In this document: one piece after another, positions 34,960 to 45,460 of the stretch
Layout: every line of letters begins with the position of its first letter
Numbering within the stretch: the stretch's first letter is position 1
Source: Tragulus kanchil
Taxonomy: Eukaryota > Chordata > Mammalia > Artiodactyla > Tragulidae
Assembly (NCBI GenBank): GCA_022376925.1
Contig: JAIOJX010000025.1
Location: 95,445,608 to 95,509,607, forward strand
DNA length: 64,000 nucleotides
Direction: 5' to 3'
Notes under the pieces: generated by a model
Database searches by the model: none
What the model saw: the letters and a program-made list of their open reading frames with translations, nothing else
What the model was told of the DNA's origin: nothing
Made by a program: the position numbers and the translations under genes

Positions 34960-35500
34960 TAGAGCAGCACATCCCGCCCACCAAAATACCAAGGCTTTTA
35001 TAAGCTCCGAATTCACAACTACCGGTCTGTTTGTCTTTTAGATGCCAACACCCATTCAGGCTTGGGACTTTAAATGTGCAAACCAGAGTCAAGCCAGGTA
35101 TTTGTGGGTCCCGAATCTCTGGAGAAACTTAAGGCATCAGTCCGCTGACAGTTTGTCAGCCTCTCAGGCCACTGGGCAACCCGATCAGGCTAGAAGTGCC
35201 CCCATCACATGCTGAAGGCAGGCCTGTGCTGTCCCTGTGAGGCAAGGCAATCTGAGCCTGAGTTAGTGGCTCCGAATAACACCTCCTGTTTGGGCTCATC
35301 CTTGGGGTTTGGCCAACCCCGTTTCGGAGCCTGGAGGTTTAACAGGGACCCTCAGGTAAATTCCGTCGGTGCTCTGCCGCCCTCTAGCGGCTACCGGCTC
35401 CAACGTCAATTCACATCCCTTCCTCCGGCCTCTCTCCCTTTCCCTAGCCTGGCAGCTGCACTGGTCCATCCTCAATATATCTTGTCTTTTTTGTTTTTTT
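34960..35500. other. Small CpG-rich patch, no gene recognised
   Basis: Locally higher GC and CpG (cccgatcagg, ccccgtttcgg, ccgtcggtgctctgccgcc) in otherwise AT-rich surroundings. A 97-codon frame at 35209-35502 (plus) has no recognisable domain. This may be an old regulatory element. Confidence 0.4.
35375..35390 (-). promoter_or_regulatory. CTCF-like binding motif
   Basis: The reverse strand reads CCGCTAGAGGGCGGCA, matching the CTCF core (CCASYAGRKGGCRSY-like) at nearly all key positions. It lies in the small CpG-rich patch. Binding is not shown by sequence alone. Confidence 0.5.
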
Positions 35501-35594
35501 GACTTGACCAAAGGCCACTTGCCAAAGACTATTTCTAATCATAGACCAAAAAAGTAAATGAAAAGAGGGAAAATGTTCTTTGATGATGGTTGAA

Positions 35595-35793
35595 GAGATG
35601 ACAGCGATAGTTGCGCAGTGACTCTTTGTGACCCGACAGAGCGTAACCCACCAGGCTCCTCTGTCCGTGGAATTCTCCAGGCAAGAATACTGGAGTGAGT
35701 AGCCATTTCCTTCTCCAGGAGATCGTTCCGACCGAGGGACTGAACCGAGGTCTGCTGCATTGCAGGCAGATGCTTTACCATCTGAGTCACCTG
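35595..35793 (-). mobile_element. Bov-tA SINE, antisense
   Basis: gtgactctttgtgacccgac, ctcctctgtccgtggaattc, then ctgctgcattgcaggcagat and the head remnant tttaccatctgagtcacc. Confidence 0.88.
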
Positions 35794-35799
35794 CTCATC

Positions 35800-36639
35800 T
35801 CATGAACATGGGCTGGCTATAATTACTCCTGGGGTTAGTTCTTCCCTCACTTTTTGGCGACAGGGCACCTCTCTATGTGTTCACATTTTCTTAATGTGTC
35901 AGAAAGAAAGATTTATAAAAGGATAGATTTTAATGTTAGTTCCAGCTTTCACTTTTCCTGCTGTTGTGACCTTCAGTGACTTTAGTCTCCTCCTAAGCAC
36001 TGTCTTTGCAAAATGAAGATAATAAAATTCACTTACCATAGAGTTAAATGAGATAAAATGTCAAGGATTAATCAATAGAATTTAATGAAAATTTCCACCC
36101 TTACTTTTAGCTCCTTTCTCAAAGCAGGTGTTTATTCTTTCCAAAGGCAAATTCCATACTCTTCTCTTCTGGGACCTATTCTGTTCCTTTCCTATCTTGT
36201 ATCTTTAGTCTCATCTTTTCACTGTTCCTCCATTTATAAATATTTGAAGAATCCTCAAACCCTTGCTTTGATTCTCTCTTCTGATTAAGCAGCAGTTTTG
36301 TATTTAACCATCCCTCTAACATGGAGCTTTTAGAAAACCTTCTCTTACTGTTTCTTTTCCCTATTCATTCTTCAGTGGGTTCACCCACCAGACCCCACGG
36401 ACAGGAAACTCCAGTGGCTTCCCAAAAGCCAAATCCAGAGGCTGGCTTCCTCCTTTGATGCTTTTTGACCCACCACAACTCAATTTTCCTGATTTTGCTT
36501 TTCACATGTTGATTGTTAAACATTCGTTTCCTTTAGCTTCCTGGTTGTAAAGCTTTTCTAGTTTGATTTTCTTCCTACTGCTCTGAGCATTACTTTTGAG
36601 TCTCTAGTTAGCACCATCCTTTCCTTAGATTGTGTGTTC
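35800..36639. other. Pyrimidine-rich unique sequence, no gene recognised
   Basis: No repeat head or splice-supported open frame seen. Confidence 0.4.
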
Positions 36640-36657
36640 TTTCCTTCTGTTCTTTTT

Positions 36658-36868
36658 AGAGCTTCCCTGGTGACTCAGCTGTAAAGAATCCGCCTGCAAT
36701 GCAGCAGTCACAGGAGACGCAGATTTGATCATCCCTGGGTGGGGAGATGCCCTAGAGGAGGACATGGCAACCCACTCCAGTATTCTTGCCTGGAGAATCC
36801 CATGGACAGAGGAGCCTGGAGGGCTACAGTCCATGGCATCGCAAAGAGTCAGACATGATTTAGCACGC
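36658..36868 (+). mobile_element. Bov-tA SINE (unit V copy A)
   Basis: Head gagcttccctggtgactcag, agaatccgcctgcaatgcag, full Bov-A body to gagtcagacatgatttagca. Confidence 0.92.
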
Positions 36869-37009
36869 ACAGCATGTTTTTTTTTATACTCCTCCCATGA
36901 TTTCTTTGAGTCATCTTATGAAGGCTTTACAACTGTTCACAGCCATTCATTTTGTCCTTACCCCTGAGTACATGGGAAGATTGCATTTTCCTCCCTTGAA
37001 GTTACTCCA

Positions 37010-37189
37010 GGGCTTCCCTAGTGGTTCAGTGAAAAGAATCGCCAGCTAATGCAGGTGATAAGGGTTCCATCCCTGGGTCAGGAAGATCTCCTGGAGAAGA
37101 AATCGCAATCCACTCTAGAGGAAACTGGTGGGCTACAGTCCATGAGATTGAAAAAGAGTCGGACGCGACTTAGCAACTAACAACAACCC
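37010..37189 (+). mobile_element. Bov-tA SINE with 10-bp TSD (unit V copy A)
   Basis: The element runs from gggcttccctagtggttcag to acttagcaactaacaacaac. It is flanked by agttactcca at 37000-37009 and 37190-37199. The body carries an internal deletion (cactctagaggaaactggtg). Confidence 0.92.
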
Positions 37190-37710
37190 AGTTACTCCAC
37201 ATGTTAGCAATCACAGATCCTGTTTATTCTACTATCTGAACTTCAAAAAACCCCAAAAAGCTTCCCTTTCAATTTCCAATGAACCTCCCACTCATCCAAT
37301 CTCATCTGTACTTCAGTGACATTGTGCCGTGTGGTATGTTTATACAAATCCAGCGCTTCCTGGATTGTTTTTTCCACATCACAGTCAGAATTCCCCTACT
37401 TACAACCATTCCCTTTGCCCTTCCAGTGAAATCCTTAACATCACACAGAGACCCCAGCCCAGTCTCCTCAGTCTGCCCTCCACTAACCTCATGTTCTCTG
37501 CTGCAGCCCCTCTGATCTCTCTCATTTCTTTCAAAGTACTGTGTTCCTTGACATGCATCTCAGAATATAGCACTTCAAGGTACATGAAAGCCATTTTGCA
37601 AGACATACGGTTCTAACTCCCTACTGTGAACTGGCTTAAAATTTATCTCCTTTTCCTTGCTATGAGTGATGATGTATTGGGCTGAAGCATGCCCTCTAAA
37701 GAGATACGAC

Positions 37711-37811
37711 GGAAATTTTCTGGCAGTCCAGTGGCAGGATTCTTCACTGTCATTTACTGAGGATGAGGGTTCAGTCCATGGTCTAGGAACTAAGATCCCA
37801 CAAGCTGTGCA
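37711..37811 (+). mobile_element. CHR-2-type SINE, truncated by the junction (unit V copy A)
   Basis: tctggcagtccagtggcagg, gttcagtccatggtctagga, then ctaagatcccac and ctgtgc, where the duplication breaks off. Confidence 0.75.
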
Positions 37812-37829
37812 TTTCCTTCTGTTCTTTTT

Positions 37830-38040
37830 AGAGCTTCCCTGGTGACTCAGCTGTAAAGAATCCGCCTGCAATGCAGCAGTCACAGGAGACGCAGATTTGA
37901 TCATCCCTGGGTGGGGAGATGCCCTAGAGGAGGACATGGCAACCCACTCCAGTATTCTTGCCTGGAGAATCCCATGGACAGAGGAGCCTGGAGGGCTACA
38001 GTCCATGGCATCGCAAAGAGTCAGACATGATTTAGCACGC
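37830..38040 (+). mobile_element. Bov-tA SINE (unit V copy B)
   Basis: A duplicate of 36658-36868. Confidence 0.92.
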
Positions 38041-38183
38041 ACAGCATGTTTTTTTTTATACTCCTCCCATGATTTCTTTGAGTCATCTTATGAAGGCTTT
38101 ACAACTGTTCACAGCCATTCATTTTGTCCTTACCCCTGAGTACATGGGAAGATTGCATTTTCCCCTCCCTTGAAGTTACTCCA

Positions 38184-38363
38184 GGGCTTCCCTAGTGGTT
38201 CAGTGAAAAGAATCGCCAGCTAATGCAGGTGATAAGGGTTCCATCCCTGGGTCAGGAAGATCTCCTGGAGAAGAAATCGCAATCCACTCTAGAGGAAACT
38301 GGTGGGCTACAGTCCATGAGATTGAAAAAGAGTCGGACGCGACTTAGCAACTAACAACAACCC
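38184..38363 (+). mobile_element. Bov-tA SINE (unit V copy B)
   Basis: A duplicate of 37010-37189, TSD included. Confidence 0.92.
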
Positions 38364-38883
38364 AGTTACTCCACATGTTAGCAATCACAGATCCTGTTTA
38401 TTCTACTATCTGAACTTCAAAAAACCCCAAAAAGCTTCCCTTTCAATTTCCAATGAACCTCCCACTCATCCAATCTCATCTGTACTTCAGTGACATTGTG
38501 CCGTGTGGTATGTTTATACAAATCCAGCGCTTCCTGGATTGTTTTTCCACATCACAGTCAGAATTCCCCTACTTACAACCATTCCCTTTGCCCTTCCAGT
38601 GAAATCCTTAACATCACACAGAGACCCCAGCCCAGTCTCCTCAGTCTGCCCTCCACTAACCTCATGTTCTCTGCTGCAGCCCCTCTGATCTCTCTCATTT
38701 CTTTCAAAGTACTGTGTTCCTTGACATGCATCTCAGAATATAGCACTTCAAGGTACATGAAAGCCATTTTGCAAGACATACGGTTCTAACTCCCTACTGT
38801 GAACTGGCTTAAAATTTATCTCCTTTTCCTTGCTATGAGTGATGATGTATTGGGCTGAAGCATGCCCTCTAAAGAGATACGAC

Positions 38884-38998
38884 GGAAATTTTCTGGCAGT
38901 CCAGTGGCAGGATTCTTCACTGTCATTTACTGAGGATGAGGGTTCAGTCCATGGTCTAGGAACTAAGATCCCACAAGCTGTGCAGCATGACCAATTAA
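38884..38998 (+). mobile_element. CHR-2-type SINE, complete copy
   Basis: The same element as at 37711 but continuing to gcagcatgaccaattaatta. It recurs at 39993-40098 through duplication VI with a damaged head. Confidence 0.75.
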
Positions 38999-39003
38999 TT
39001 AAT

Positions 39004-39150
39004 TTTTAGAGATATATTGAAGTCCTATTCCCTGGTACCTGTGAATATGAATTTATTTGTATATAGTCAATTGCAGATGTAATCGCATTAAGATGAGGTC
39101 CTATTCTGAATTGTATCCTTAGAAGAAGGGACATCCTCTAGAGAATGCTC
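39004..39150 (+). mobile_element. MLT1-like MaLR LTR fragment (unit VI copy A)
   Basis: tattgaagtcctattccctg, gcagatgtaatcgcattaag, atgaggtcctattctgaatt and tccttagaagaaggg follow the order of MLT1-type LTRs of the ERVL-MaLR group. It is repeated at 40105-40250. Confidence 0.55.
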
Positions 39151-39186
39151 AAGAGGAGGCCAGGGCCAGAGTACCTGTGGTACTTA

Positions 39187-39421
39187 GTTGTGTACATGCG
39201 TTGTGTACACAAAGTTGCTCTGTGGACACAAAATATTGTATGTCTACAGTTGTATGTACACATTGCGTATCCAAAGTTTTGTTGTGGACACTAGTACGTA
39301 CACTGTTGTGTATATGATTGAGTACCCAAAGTTCCTTTTTGGACATGCATTATGTACACAGTTGTTATTATGTACACATGAGCTTTGTGTACACATATTC
39401 TATACACAGTTGCATATATAC
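39187..39421. repeat. Degenerate minisatellite, unit about 55 bp (unit VI copy A)
   Basis: Four to five diverged repeats start with gttgtgtac/gttgtatgtac. They contain gtaccCAAAGTT-like and tgtggacac segments and end in tatgtacaca or similar. The palindrome tgtgtacaca recurs. Divergence between units indicates an old array. It is repeated at 40289-40527. Confidence 0.65.
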
Positions 39422-39992
39422 AGGCTGTCCTCCTTGGTGGGGCACTGGGGCTGATTCAGTCAGCCCCTTGGATAACATGACTCTTATTGTTAAATCAGTC
39501 CCCATTATTCAGGTGATTCCCAGTAATTCAGTCAGCACCTTTTATCACAAGGGGACCCCAGGCACCCTCCAGGGTACAGCCAGGGAGGAGTGCTCTCCCC
39601 TTGGGGACACATGTGTCCATTATGTGTGAGCATAAATCTTTGCTGAACCAACTGAGAGTGCATTGCAGACATCTTGCCTCTTTACTGTGCATTCCCTTTA
39701 AAAAAAATGTTAAGGCATTCTTTTATATTACAATTGAATGATCAAATCAAGAAACTGACACTGTTCTATTGTTTAAACTACAAGGGAACAGCGATTATAG
39801 TAATGATTGGGCTGTGGTGATAATCTGGGGAGACTGACTTAACTCCATTTGGGGTGAGGGACGGATCACCCACCCTGGAGGCCTGGCTAGTGAGAGAACT
39901 CTCCTTGTCAACCTCTTCCTTTGAAGCAACAGAGGAAGAGGTGGTTGCAGGAGACTGCTTGAAAACCAAACATGCCCTCTAAAGAGATAGAC

Positions 39993-40098
39993 GGAAATTT
40001 TCCAGTAGGCAGGATTCTTCACTGTCATTTACTGAGGATGAGGGTTCAGTCCATGGTCTAGGAACTAAGATCCCACAAGCTGTGCAGCATGACCAATT
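39993..40098 (+). mobile_element. CHR-2-type SINE with damaged head (unit VI copy B)
   Basis: A duplicate of 38884-38998. The head reads ttttccagtaggcagg, which is junction noise. Confidence 0.7.
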
Positions 40099-40288
40099 AA
40101 TTAATTTTTAGAGATATATTGAAGTCCTATTCCCTGGTACCTGTGAATATGAATTTATTTGTATATAGTCAATTGCAGATGTAATCGCATTAAGATGAGG
40201 TCCTATTCTGAATTGTATCCTTAGAAGAAGGGACATCCTCTAGAGAATGCTCAAGAGGAGGCCAGGGCCAGAGTACCTGTGGTACTTA

Positions 40289-40527
40289 GTTGTGTACATG
40301 CGTTGTGTACACAAAGTTGCTCTGTGGACACAAAATATTGTATGTCTACAGTTGTATGTACACATTGCGTATCCAAAGTTTTGTTGTGGACACTAGTACG
40401 TACACTGTTGTGTATATGATTGAGTACCCAAATTTCCCTTTTTTGGACATGCATTATGTACACAGTTGTTATTATGTACACATGAGCTTTGTGTACACAT
40501 ATTCTATACACAGTTGCATATATACAG
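40289..40527. repeat. Degenerate minisatellite (unit VI copy B)
   Basis: A duplicate of 39187-39421 with one small difference (atttcccttttttgg against agttcctttttgg). Confidence 0.65.
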
Positions 40528-41344
40528 GCTGTCCTCCTTGGTGGGGCACTGGGGCTGATTCAGTCAGCCCCTTGGATAACATGACTCTTATTGTTAAATC
40601 AGTCCCCATTATTCAGGTGATTCCCAGTAATTCAGTCAGCACCTTTTATCACAAGGGGACCCCAGGCACCCTCCAGGGTACAGCCAGGGAGGAGTGCTCT
40701 CCCCTTGGGGACACATGTGTCCATTATGTGTGAGCATAAATCTTTGCTGAACCAACTGAGAGTGCATTGCAGACATCTTGCCTCTTTACTGTGCATTCCC
40801 TTTAAAAAAAATGTTAAGGCATTCTTTTATATTACAATTGAATGATCAAATCAAGAAACTGACACTGTTCTATTGTTTAAACTACAAGGGAACAGCGATT
40901 ATAGTAATGATTGGGCTGTGGTGATAATCTGGGGAGACTGACTTAACTCCATTTGGGGTGAGGGACGGATCACCCACCCTGGAGGCCTGGCTAGTGAGAG
41001 AACTCTCCTTGTCAACCTCTTCCTTGATGAAGCAACAGAGGAAAGAAGGTGGTTTCAGCAGACCATGGAGTATCTGCTTGAAAACCAAACATGCCCCAGA
41101 CCATTATGGGCTTAACTTTCTTAATGAAAAAATGAACTTAATTTGAGAGTCTTCCACTTCGGAGTGTATCAGAAACACATTCTCTGGGATTTTCTTTTAG
41201 CAAAAATGTGTTATCATTGGTGAATGTGATATATCCTTGCTGGATTTTAACTTTGATTCACAACAAACTGTGTATTGTCTTTGGAAAAGATAATGCAAGT
41301 TCATGATGACACGGTAAGACAATTTTTAAAAATTCTCTTCTTCC

Positions 41345-41695
41345 CAAATCCCAACATTTTTTCACAGCTGTATTGAGAATTATTTTACACACCATAAACT
41401 TTAGTCATTTAAAGTGTATGACTTAGTGGTTTTTAGCAAATTTATGGAATCATGCAAATATACCACAATTTTAGAACATTTTCATTATCCCAACAGGAAG
41501 CCTTGTACCCGTTAGCAGTCTCTCTCCCTTTGTCTTCCCAGCCTAACCCTAGGCAGCCACTTGTCTACTTCCTGTCTGATAGATTTGTCTATTCTGAACA
41601 TTTTATATAAATGGAATGATGGTGTATGTGAGTTTCGTATCTGATTTTCTTTCACTTATCCTAATACTTTCAAGTTTCATCCATGTTTTAGCGTT
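41345..41695 (-). mobile_element. Old L1 LINE 3-prime part, antisense (unit VII copy A)
   Basis: cagctgtattgagaattatt, ttagtggtttttagcaaatt, ttttagaacattttcattat and gaacattttatataaatgga follow the antisense order of old L1M-type 3-prime ends. It is repeated at 42419-42769. Confidence 0.7.
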
Positions 41696-42418
41696 AAGTC
41701 CCAACCTTGTAATTCTTGTATGCCATCTTCGTGTCCCAAGTAACATTTACTGATTTTCATCCCCCTCTCTTCACATAAAAATACCAAAGCCATTCTTTTA
41801 TTTCTATGTCGCTTTCTTCTCTGTGATTTCCACTGAATATACCAGTGTCGAATCTCATGGCATCCCCCTGCAGTGGAAAATTTCAGCCCTGATATTTCAG
41901 ACAATCCCACCAGTTCCTGTAATCTTCCACTCACACCATCACTAAAAATGAAACTGCTTACAAAAGCTGAGCCAATAACAACAATCACCGTATTACTCAA
42001 TCCTTCCCTTCTGCAGCCAAAGGAAGGTTATATTGTCAGGAAATAGTGACACCACCTCAAGGACAGACTAGCCACACTCTCCTTGTCAACCTCTTCCTTG
42101 ATGAAGCAACAGAGGAAAGAAGGTGGTTTCAGCAGACCATGGAGTATCTGCTTGAAAACCAAACATGCCCCAGACCATTATGGGCTTAACTTTCTTAATG
42201 AAAAAATGAACTTAATTTGAGAGTCTTCCACTTCGGAGTGTATCAGAAACACATTCTCTGGGATTTTCTTTTAGCAAAAATGTGTTATCATTGGTGAATG
42301 TGATATATCCTTGCTGGATTTTAACTTTGATTCACAACAAACTGTGTATTGTCTTTGGAAAAGATAATGCAAGTTCATGATGACACGGTAAGACAATTTT
42401 TAAAAATTCTCTTCTTCC

Positions 42419-42769
42419 CAAATCCCAACATTTTTTCACAGCTGTATTGAGAATTATTTTACACACCATAAACTTTAGTCATTTAAAGTGTATGACTTAG
42501 TGGTTTTTAGCAAATTTATGGAATCATGCAAATATACCACAATTTTAGAACATTTTCATTATCCCAACAGGAAGCCTTGTACCCGTTAGCAGTCTCTCTC
42601 CCTTTGTCTTCCCAGCCTAACCCTAGGCAGCCACTTGTCTACTTCCTGTCTGATAGATTTGTCTATTCTGAACATTTTATATAAATGGAATGATGGTGTA
42701 TGTGAGTTTCGTATCTGATTTTCTTTCACTTATCCTAATACTTTCAAGTTTCATCCATGTTTTAGCGTT
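42419..42769 (-). mobile_element. Old L1 LINE 3-prime part, antisense (unit VII copy B)
   Basis: A duplicate of 41345-41695 at offset 1074. Confidence 0.7.
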
Positions 42770-43151
42770 AAGTCCCAACCTTGTAATTCTTGTATGCCAT
42801 CTTCGTGTCCCAAGTAACATTTACTGATTTTCATCCCCCTCTCTTCACATAAAAATACCAAAGCCATTCTTTTATTTCTATGTCGCTTTCTTCTCTGTGA
42901 TTTCCACTGAATATACCAGTGTCGAATCTCATGGCATCCCCCTGCAGTGGAAAATTTCAGCCCTGATATTTCAGACAATCCCACCAGTTCCTGTAATCTT
43001 CCACTCACACCATCACTAAAAATGAAACTGCTTACAAAAGCTGAGCCAATAACAACAATCACCGTATTACTCAATCCTTCCCTTCTGCAGCCAAAGGAAG
43101 GTTATATTGTCAGGAAATAGTGACACCACCTCAAGGACAGACTAGCCACAC

Positions 43152-44084
43152 CAGTGACATCTTCATCTGGGCTTGTCCCCAGAAGAGATGGAAGTCACCA
43201 CTTTGTTCCTCAACTAAGGGCCATTATGACCCATTCTTTCCAAAAAAGAAAAAGAAAAATGCTGTCTTTCTCATGCTTTTTTATAAACAAATGGGTCTTT
43301 GTTTGTTTTTTGTTTTTGTTTTAGGGAAAATGTCAAATATATTCAAAAGCAGAGAGACTACTATGATGCATTCCCATGCAGTGCCCAGCTTCAATGATGA
43401 TCAACACCTGGCTAATCTTGTTTCATCGACCCTTCATCCCCACTCTGCACCTCCTTTACCAAAGACATCTCCCTAAAACTCTTTCCAAATAAGACTTGGA
43501 TCCTCCTACCCTGTTGTCCCATAAATCTGGTTATTTTAACTTTTTTGTGGGAGATATTTGGAGAGGATGACTGTGTCCAGCTCTGGGTCTTGTGGATACA
43601 AAGATGAATAGGACATTGTCTGGGGGGTTTGCCATCAGGAACACAAAACACAAATATTCCATTTGGTTATAAGCCAAGGCTGGGGGAAGGACAAAGTTGG
43701 TTCCTGACACATCTTCACACGGTGGTGGTGCGGTTTGTAAATAAAATCATTACCAGAAATCACATGCTGGAGTGGGAGTAATGTTTCTGATAAAGTTGCT
43801 GGAGTGGAACTGCTTGCATGGTGTTACTTTAAAGGTTAGATGGGGTTAAAGGAACTGCTACTATAAGGTGGTGGTTGGTTAAAATGTAAAGGCAGAGCCA
43901 TTCCTCTGATTGATCAGGCATATTGGAGATGATTCACAGCCTGGAAAATCATCTGACTGCAAGCCACGGTGCCAGCCCTCCTGTGTTCCACATTGCCCCT
44001 ATCCTCCTCTGAAGCCTCGAAATGGGGGGAATGAGATCAAAAGGAACAGGCAAAGAAAAAGGGTCAGGACAAAGGAAATATAAA
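43152..44084. other. Unique-looking sequence, no gene recognised
   Basis: A 118-codon frame begins within the duplicated end (43120-43476, plus) but includes a lysine run and no known domain. No SINE seen. Confidence 0.4.
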
Positions 44085-44149
44085 TTAGAAGATCCAGGTT
44101 TCCTGCATTGCAAGCAGATTCTTTACTGTCTGAGCCACCAGGGAAGCCT
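44085..44149 (-). mobile_element. Bov-tA SINE head fragment, antisense
   Basis: cctgcattgcaagcagattc and tgtctgagccaccagggaag are the antisense tRNA-like head. The Bov-A body is absent. Its 5-prime end abuts the tRNA-Ala terminator region. Confidence 0.85.
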
Positions 44150-44153
44150 AAAC

Positions 44154-44157
44154 AAAA
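44154..44157 (-). terminator. Pol III terminator of the tRNA-Ala gene
   Basis: Four T on the minus strand just past the tRNA 3-prime end. This is the minimum run for mammalian Pol III termination. Confidence 0.7.
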
Positions 44158-44162
44158 CCACA

Positions 44163-44234
44163 TGGAGACGCCGGGGATTGAACCCGGGGCCTCATACATG
44201 CAAAGCATGTGCTCTACCACTGAGCTACATCCCC
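44163..44234 (-). tRNA. tRNA-Ala (anticodon TGC)
   Basis: The 72-base minus-strand sequence folds as a full cloverleaf. The acceptor stem is GGGGATG with CGTCTCC, including two G-T pairs. The D stem is GCTC/GAGC. The anticodon stem CATGC/GTATG has loop TTTGCAT and anticodon TGC at 44200-44202. The T arm is CCGGG/CCCGG. The internal promoter is present: an A box around TAGCTCAGTGG and a B box GGTTCAATCC. A TTTT Pol III terminator lies about 6 bases after the gene (aaaa at 44154-44157). No intron and no genomic CCA, as expected for a real gene. It reads alanine GCN codons. The intact stems argue against a pseudogene. Confidence 0.92.
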
Positions 44235-45056
44235 TAACAGTATGAACTGGTATCTCCACAAATCAGTAGCAACATCACAGGAATGCGTGTAAGTTAAAAT
44301 GTATATAAAATAGAAATATATATGTATCCAACTGTAAATGGGAAGAAACTGCAGGGTCTGTGTAAAACCATGAAGAAATTTCACTTGCCCAGGGGCTCAG
44401 ACAAGCCACCAGGCAGAGCACCTGGGCCTCCAGGAGTGCGGCGGAGAGCTCCTTGGAGCAGCAATTTCCTGGCATCAGACGTGGATCATCGTTACCTTAA
44501 CAAATTGCTCCCACAATGAATGGTGTCGAACTTCCTCTATTCCGTCACTCCTCATGCACCAAAATGCACTCATGACTGCAGGTCACTCAGAGCTTTGATC
44601 GGATGGAAGGAACCAGGAGAGACTCCCATTTTCTGCACATTTTGAAGAATGAGGAAGAGGCAGGCAGATGAAGAAAAAGTTTTTGAGTGAGGGCATAAAT
44701 ATAAACCAAGGCATTTTAAGGCATGAAGCAGCATGGCCTGGTCACCAAGCATTTTAGTATCAATGGAGGTTAAATGCAAGATAAGACATGTGGAGAGAAA
44801 AGAGGCAGGTGAAAAAATAAAGAAAAGAGAGAGGTGAGAAAGGCAGGACCAGACTAAGAGGTCTTCTCTTGTTCTGGGAAAGAACAGGGGCTCGATTGAG
44901 GGATTAGAAGCAAGGGAACTTGCACAATCAGACTTGTATATGGGGTTGACCCCTGTGGACAGTGAACTGTAGCTGAAGATCCAGGTGGGTTTGTGCTATA
45001 CAGTGTAAGGCTGAAAAGAGACATCCCTTAGCGAGTTCAGAAATGCAGTACAGGTG
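44235..45056. other. Spacer without recognised gene
   Basis: Purine-rich in part (44770-44860). No repeat head or supported open frame seen. Confidence 0.4.
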
Positions 45057-45418
45057 CTATTAGAGGCTGAATTGTGTCCCTCTCCCAAATTTCTTATGTT
45101 GAGGTCCTGACACTGAGGACCTCAGGATGTGACAGCACATGGAGATAGGTCTTTAAGGAGGTAGTTAAGTTAAATGAGGTCATTCGGGTGGCTCCTAATT
45201 GAATATACCTGTTGTTGTTAAAAGATGAGGAGATTAACACACATGTAGGGAAGACCACATGGAGAAACAGGAAGAAGATGGCAGTCCCAAGCCAAGGAGA
45301 AGAAACGAGCCCTTCTGACACTTAGATCTGTGACCTCTAGCCTCTAGAACTGTGAGAAATAGATTTCTGGTGTCTAAGTCAAGCATTCTGGGTAGCTCTA
45401 GGACAGTAATACAAAGGT
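45057..45418 (+). mobile_element. MLT1-type MaLR LTR (ERVL-MaLR)
   Basis: gaattgtgtccctctcccaa, gttgaggtcctgacactgag, aagttaaatgaggtcattcg, gggaagaccacatggagaaa, tctagcctctagaactgtga and a degraded end (gtaatacaaagg) follow the MLT1/MST LTR in order. An old solo LTR. Confidence 0.75.
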
Positions 45419-45460
45419 GTAACAGGATATCGTGGATGGTCAGGAAACTCAGCAAGACTT

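Larger units (their letters stand above)
36640..38984. repeat. Tandem duplication V (unit 1172-1174 bp)
   Basis: 36640-37811 recurs at 37812-38984. The first unit ends inside a CHR-2 SINE (ctgtgc) and jumps back to ttccttctg. The copies differ mainly in homopolymer lengths (gttttttcc against gtttttcc; ttttcctccc against ttttcccctccc). Confidence 0.93.
38861..41095. repeat. Tandem duplication VI (unit about 1102-1110 bp)
   Basis: 38861-39970 recurs at 39971-41095. The ends share the microhomology catgccc. The end of the first copy lacks blocks present in the second (around 39920-39960), and the start of the second is garbled (ttttccagtaggcagg against ttttctggcagtccagtgg). Errors thus sit on both sides of the junction. 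It overlaps duplications V and VII. Confidence 0.92.
41002..43151. repeat. Tandem duplication VII (unit 1074 bp)
   Basis: 41002-42077 recurs at 42076-43151 with no difference noticed. The junction gccacactctcc shares only two or three bases with the two flanks. It overlaps the end of duplication VI, so ctccttgtcaacctcttcct occurs three times in the window. Confidence 0.93.

Noticed and set aside
39187..39421. CRISPR-like array because of spaced palindromic repeats
   Set aside because: Repeats are degenerate, spacers are not unique, and the context is a mammalian genome. It is a decayed minisatellite.
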